Assembly (NCBI RefSeq): GCF_008929045.1
Contig: NZ_VFAH01000019.1
Location: 43,329-107,328 of the forward strand
Direction: 5' to 3'
DNA from: Noviherbaspirillum aerium
Lineage (GTDB): Bacteria > Pseudomonadota > Gammaproteobacteria > Burkholderiales > Burkholderiaceae_D
Length of the DNA stretch: 64,000 bases
Shown: one piece after another, positions 62,570 to 64,000 of the stretch
Numbering within the stretch: position 1 is the first letter of the stretch
Layout of the letters: each line of letters opens with the position of its first letter
Program-made: the position numbers and the translations under genes
Notes under the pieces: model-generated
The model's database searches: none
Told to the model about the DNA's origin: nothing
What the model saw: the letters and a program-made list of their open reading frames with translations, nothing else

Positions 62570-64000
62570 GAGCTAATGTCAAATCTGGTGGATGCGGCAT
62601 CTGAAGCATAGGTTGTTCAGGCGGCGAGTTTCTGTTGTTCCGGTGGATCGTCTTGCACCGGTATTCCGTCTCTGAACGGCACACCGTCAAGCAGTGGTCC
62701 GATCTTGTCAGCGCCACGAATCCTGCGCCATGATTTCTCGGCCTCCTCCATCAGCTTGAACGCCAGTCCCAGGAATGTCGCCCGCGACAGGCAATTGCGC
62801 GAGCGCGTGGTTCGATGCCGCACCGTCGCAAACGTCGACTCGATCGGATTGGTGGTGCGTACATGTTGCCAGTGCTCGGCCGGGAAGTCATAGAACGCCA
62901 GCAGACTGACTTTGTCCTGAACGAGCTTGTCGGTCGCTTTTGGATACTTCGCTCCGTAAGTGGCGATGAAGCGGTTGAACGCCGCCATGGCATCATCTCT
63001 GGTGGCGGCCATAAAGATGTCTTGCATGGCCGCCTTCGCTTTGGCCTGCTGTGATGCCGGCAAGGCATTCAACACATTGCCCATTTTGTGGAACCAGCAG
63101 CGCTGTGCTCTGGTTGCCGGAAACACCTCCTCCAGTGCCGCCCAGAAGCCCATGGCGCCATCGCCGGTGGCTAACAAGGGGCCAGCCTGCAAACCACGTG
63201 CCTTCAAGTCCAGCAGCACCTCCTGCCATGACGCCTTTGATTCACGGAAGCCGTCGGCAATGGCAACACGCTCCTTCCTGCCTTCTGGCGTGACACCGAT
63301 GATCACCAGCAGGCATTGACCGTCGGCGCCTTCGCTCTTGACGCCGGTGTGGATGCCATCGGCCCACCAGTACACATAGCGTGCCGTACTCAGATCACGC
63401 CGGTCCCATTGCCGCCATTCATCCGACCATTGTGCCTTCAGGCGGCTGACCACATTGGCCGATAAGCCCTTGGCCTCATCGCCCAGCAGTACCGACAAGG
63501 CATCGCCCATGTCGCCCGTGGAGATGCCTTTGAGGTACAGCCACGGCAAGGCCGCCGAGACCCGCGGTGACTTACGTACGTAAGGCGGCACGATCGATGA
63601 GTTGAACTTGACTCCCATGCTGCTGCGGTCGCGTACCTTCGGCACTTTGACTGCCACTGGCCCGACACCGGTGAGCACGTCGCGTTCTGGTAGATAGCCG
63701 TTACGGACCACCGCCTGTCGTCCTGAGAGCGTCTTTACGTTGGCATACTGCTCCAGTAACTGGGCCAGCTCGGCTTCGATGGCTTGCTGAATGACTTGCC
63801 GAGCCCCGCGGCGCACCAATTCGTCCAGGCCGACACCGATTTCCGGTAGACCATTTGCCGGTTCTTGCTCATACTTACGCATGGTGGAGGTTTCCTTTGT
63901 TGGTTGGTTTTGACTTCGACAATCAAATTGTCCAACAAAAACCTCTACCGCCTTACTCCCGCCTCAGTTCCCTGCCGTACACCACTTCCGACTTTAACTC
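62570..64000 (-). mobile_element. IS256-family insertion sequence (reaches right window edge)
   Basis: A 25-bp imperfect inverted repeat (17 matches) links 62570 onward (gagctaatgtcaaatctggtg) with the complement of the last bases of the window (gagttaaagtcggaagtggtg), so the element is about 1.43 kb and ends at or just past 64000. The left boundary cuts the Eag chaperone frame. agtgacttc (62561-62569) would be the left target duplication; its partner lies outside the window. Confidence 0.85.
62617..63882 (-). CDS. IS256-family transposase
   Basis: 421 residues, full length for the Mutator-like IS256 family. The DDE residues fall in YWWADGIHTGVK (first Asp), LLATGDGAMGFWAALEEVFPATRAQRCWFHKMGNVLNALP (second Asp, with the family's C/H-rich W-x-H-K) and RTTNPIESTFATVRHRT (Glu). 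The frame is intact with a good ribosome site (AAGGAAA), so the element may be active. Confidence 0.96.
   Translation of the reverse strand: MRKYEQEPANGLPEIGVGLDELVRRGARQVIQQAIEAELAQLLEQYANVKTLSGRQAVVRNGYLPERDVLTGVGPVAVKVPKVRDRSSMGVKFNSSIVPPYVRKSPRVSAALPWLYLKGISTGDMGDALSVLLGDEAKGLSANVVSRLKAQWSDEWRQWDRRDLSTARYVYWWADGIHTGVKSEGADGQCLLVIIGVTPEGRKERVAIADGFRESKASWQEVLLDLKARGLQAGPLLATGDGAMGFWAALEEVFPATRAQRCWFHKMGNVLNALPASQQAKAKAAMQDIFMAATRDDAMAAFNRFIATYGAKYPKATDKLVQDKVSLLAFYDFPAEHWQHVRTTNPIESTFATVRHRTTRSRNCLSRATFLGLAFKLMEEAEKSWRRIRGADKIGPLLDGVPFRDGIPVQDDPPEQQKLAA

Overview
The window reads as a GC-rich betaproteobacterial chromosome, most likely Burkholderiales and probably Oxalobacteraceae (Herbaspirillum/Noviherbaspirillum/Massilia-like). 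This is inferred from gene families and gene order: hutC-hutUHGDI, DUF2917, DUF2721, DUF1653, msbA-waaF and a GspA/GspB pair. No rRNA, tRNA or CRISPR array was recognised.

Layout. (1) 1-5700: the right part of a five-gene biosynthetic operon: a KAS III-like enzyme (cut by the window edge), an adenylating enzyme with a large unrecognised N-terminal half, an amidohydrolase, a stand-alone acyl carrier protein and a GNAT. It looks like a small acyl/aminoacyl natural-product pathway that I cannot name. (2) 5786-11397: lipoprotein polysaccharide deacetylase with a Gly-Thr-Gly repeat linker, small membrane or secreted proteins, a membrane-bound spermidine-synthase-like protein and an FMN reductase. 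(3) 11447-14759: a leaderless subtilisin-like protease preceded by a protein built from four ~60-residue Gly-rich repeats, an uncharacterised two-gene unit. (4) 15273-22736: LysE exporter, HNH protein, DUF2721, methyltransferase, glutathione-dependent formaldehyde oxidation (frmA, fghA), short malic enzyme and an MCP-like soluble protein. (5) 22778-32117: orphans, CMD-family protein, divergent MFS/LysR pair, CHRD lipoprotein and the GspA-GspB type II secretion accessory pair. (6) 32576-40742: DMT exporter, AraC regulator, diguanylate cyclase, divergent alpha/beta hydrolase/MarR pair, thioesterase, DUF1653, SirB2 and a mutarotase-like protein. (7) 41380-48717: histidine utilisation, with HutC facing hutU-hutH-hutG-hutD-hutI and palindromic candidate HutC sites between them. 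(8) 48925-56253: envelope polysaccharide genes (waaF, AhpD-like, msbA, two glycosyltransferases, O-antigen ligase). (9) 56504-59229: Lys/Ala-rich secreted protein, LysR, DUF2917, GNAT. (10) 59663-64000: an AT-richer type VI secretion effector cassette: candidate immunity gene, prePAAR/PAAR effector with a C-terminal toxin domain, and an Eag-type (DUF1795) chaperone gene whose 5' end has been removed by an IS256-family element that runs to the window edge.

Two families of non-coding repeats thread through the window. One is a ~220-bp multi-hairpin element (four copies at 18.8, 32.3, 41.0 and 44.1 kb). Every copy lies just downstream of, and in the same orientation as, a + strand gene, and its stems differ in sequence between copies but stay complementary. 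The other is a shorter CTCTCCCGC...GCGGGAGAG hairpin, often in pairs. A perfect 13-copy GGGTTGA heptamer array begins at the hutI stop codon.
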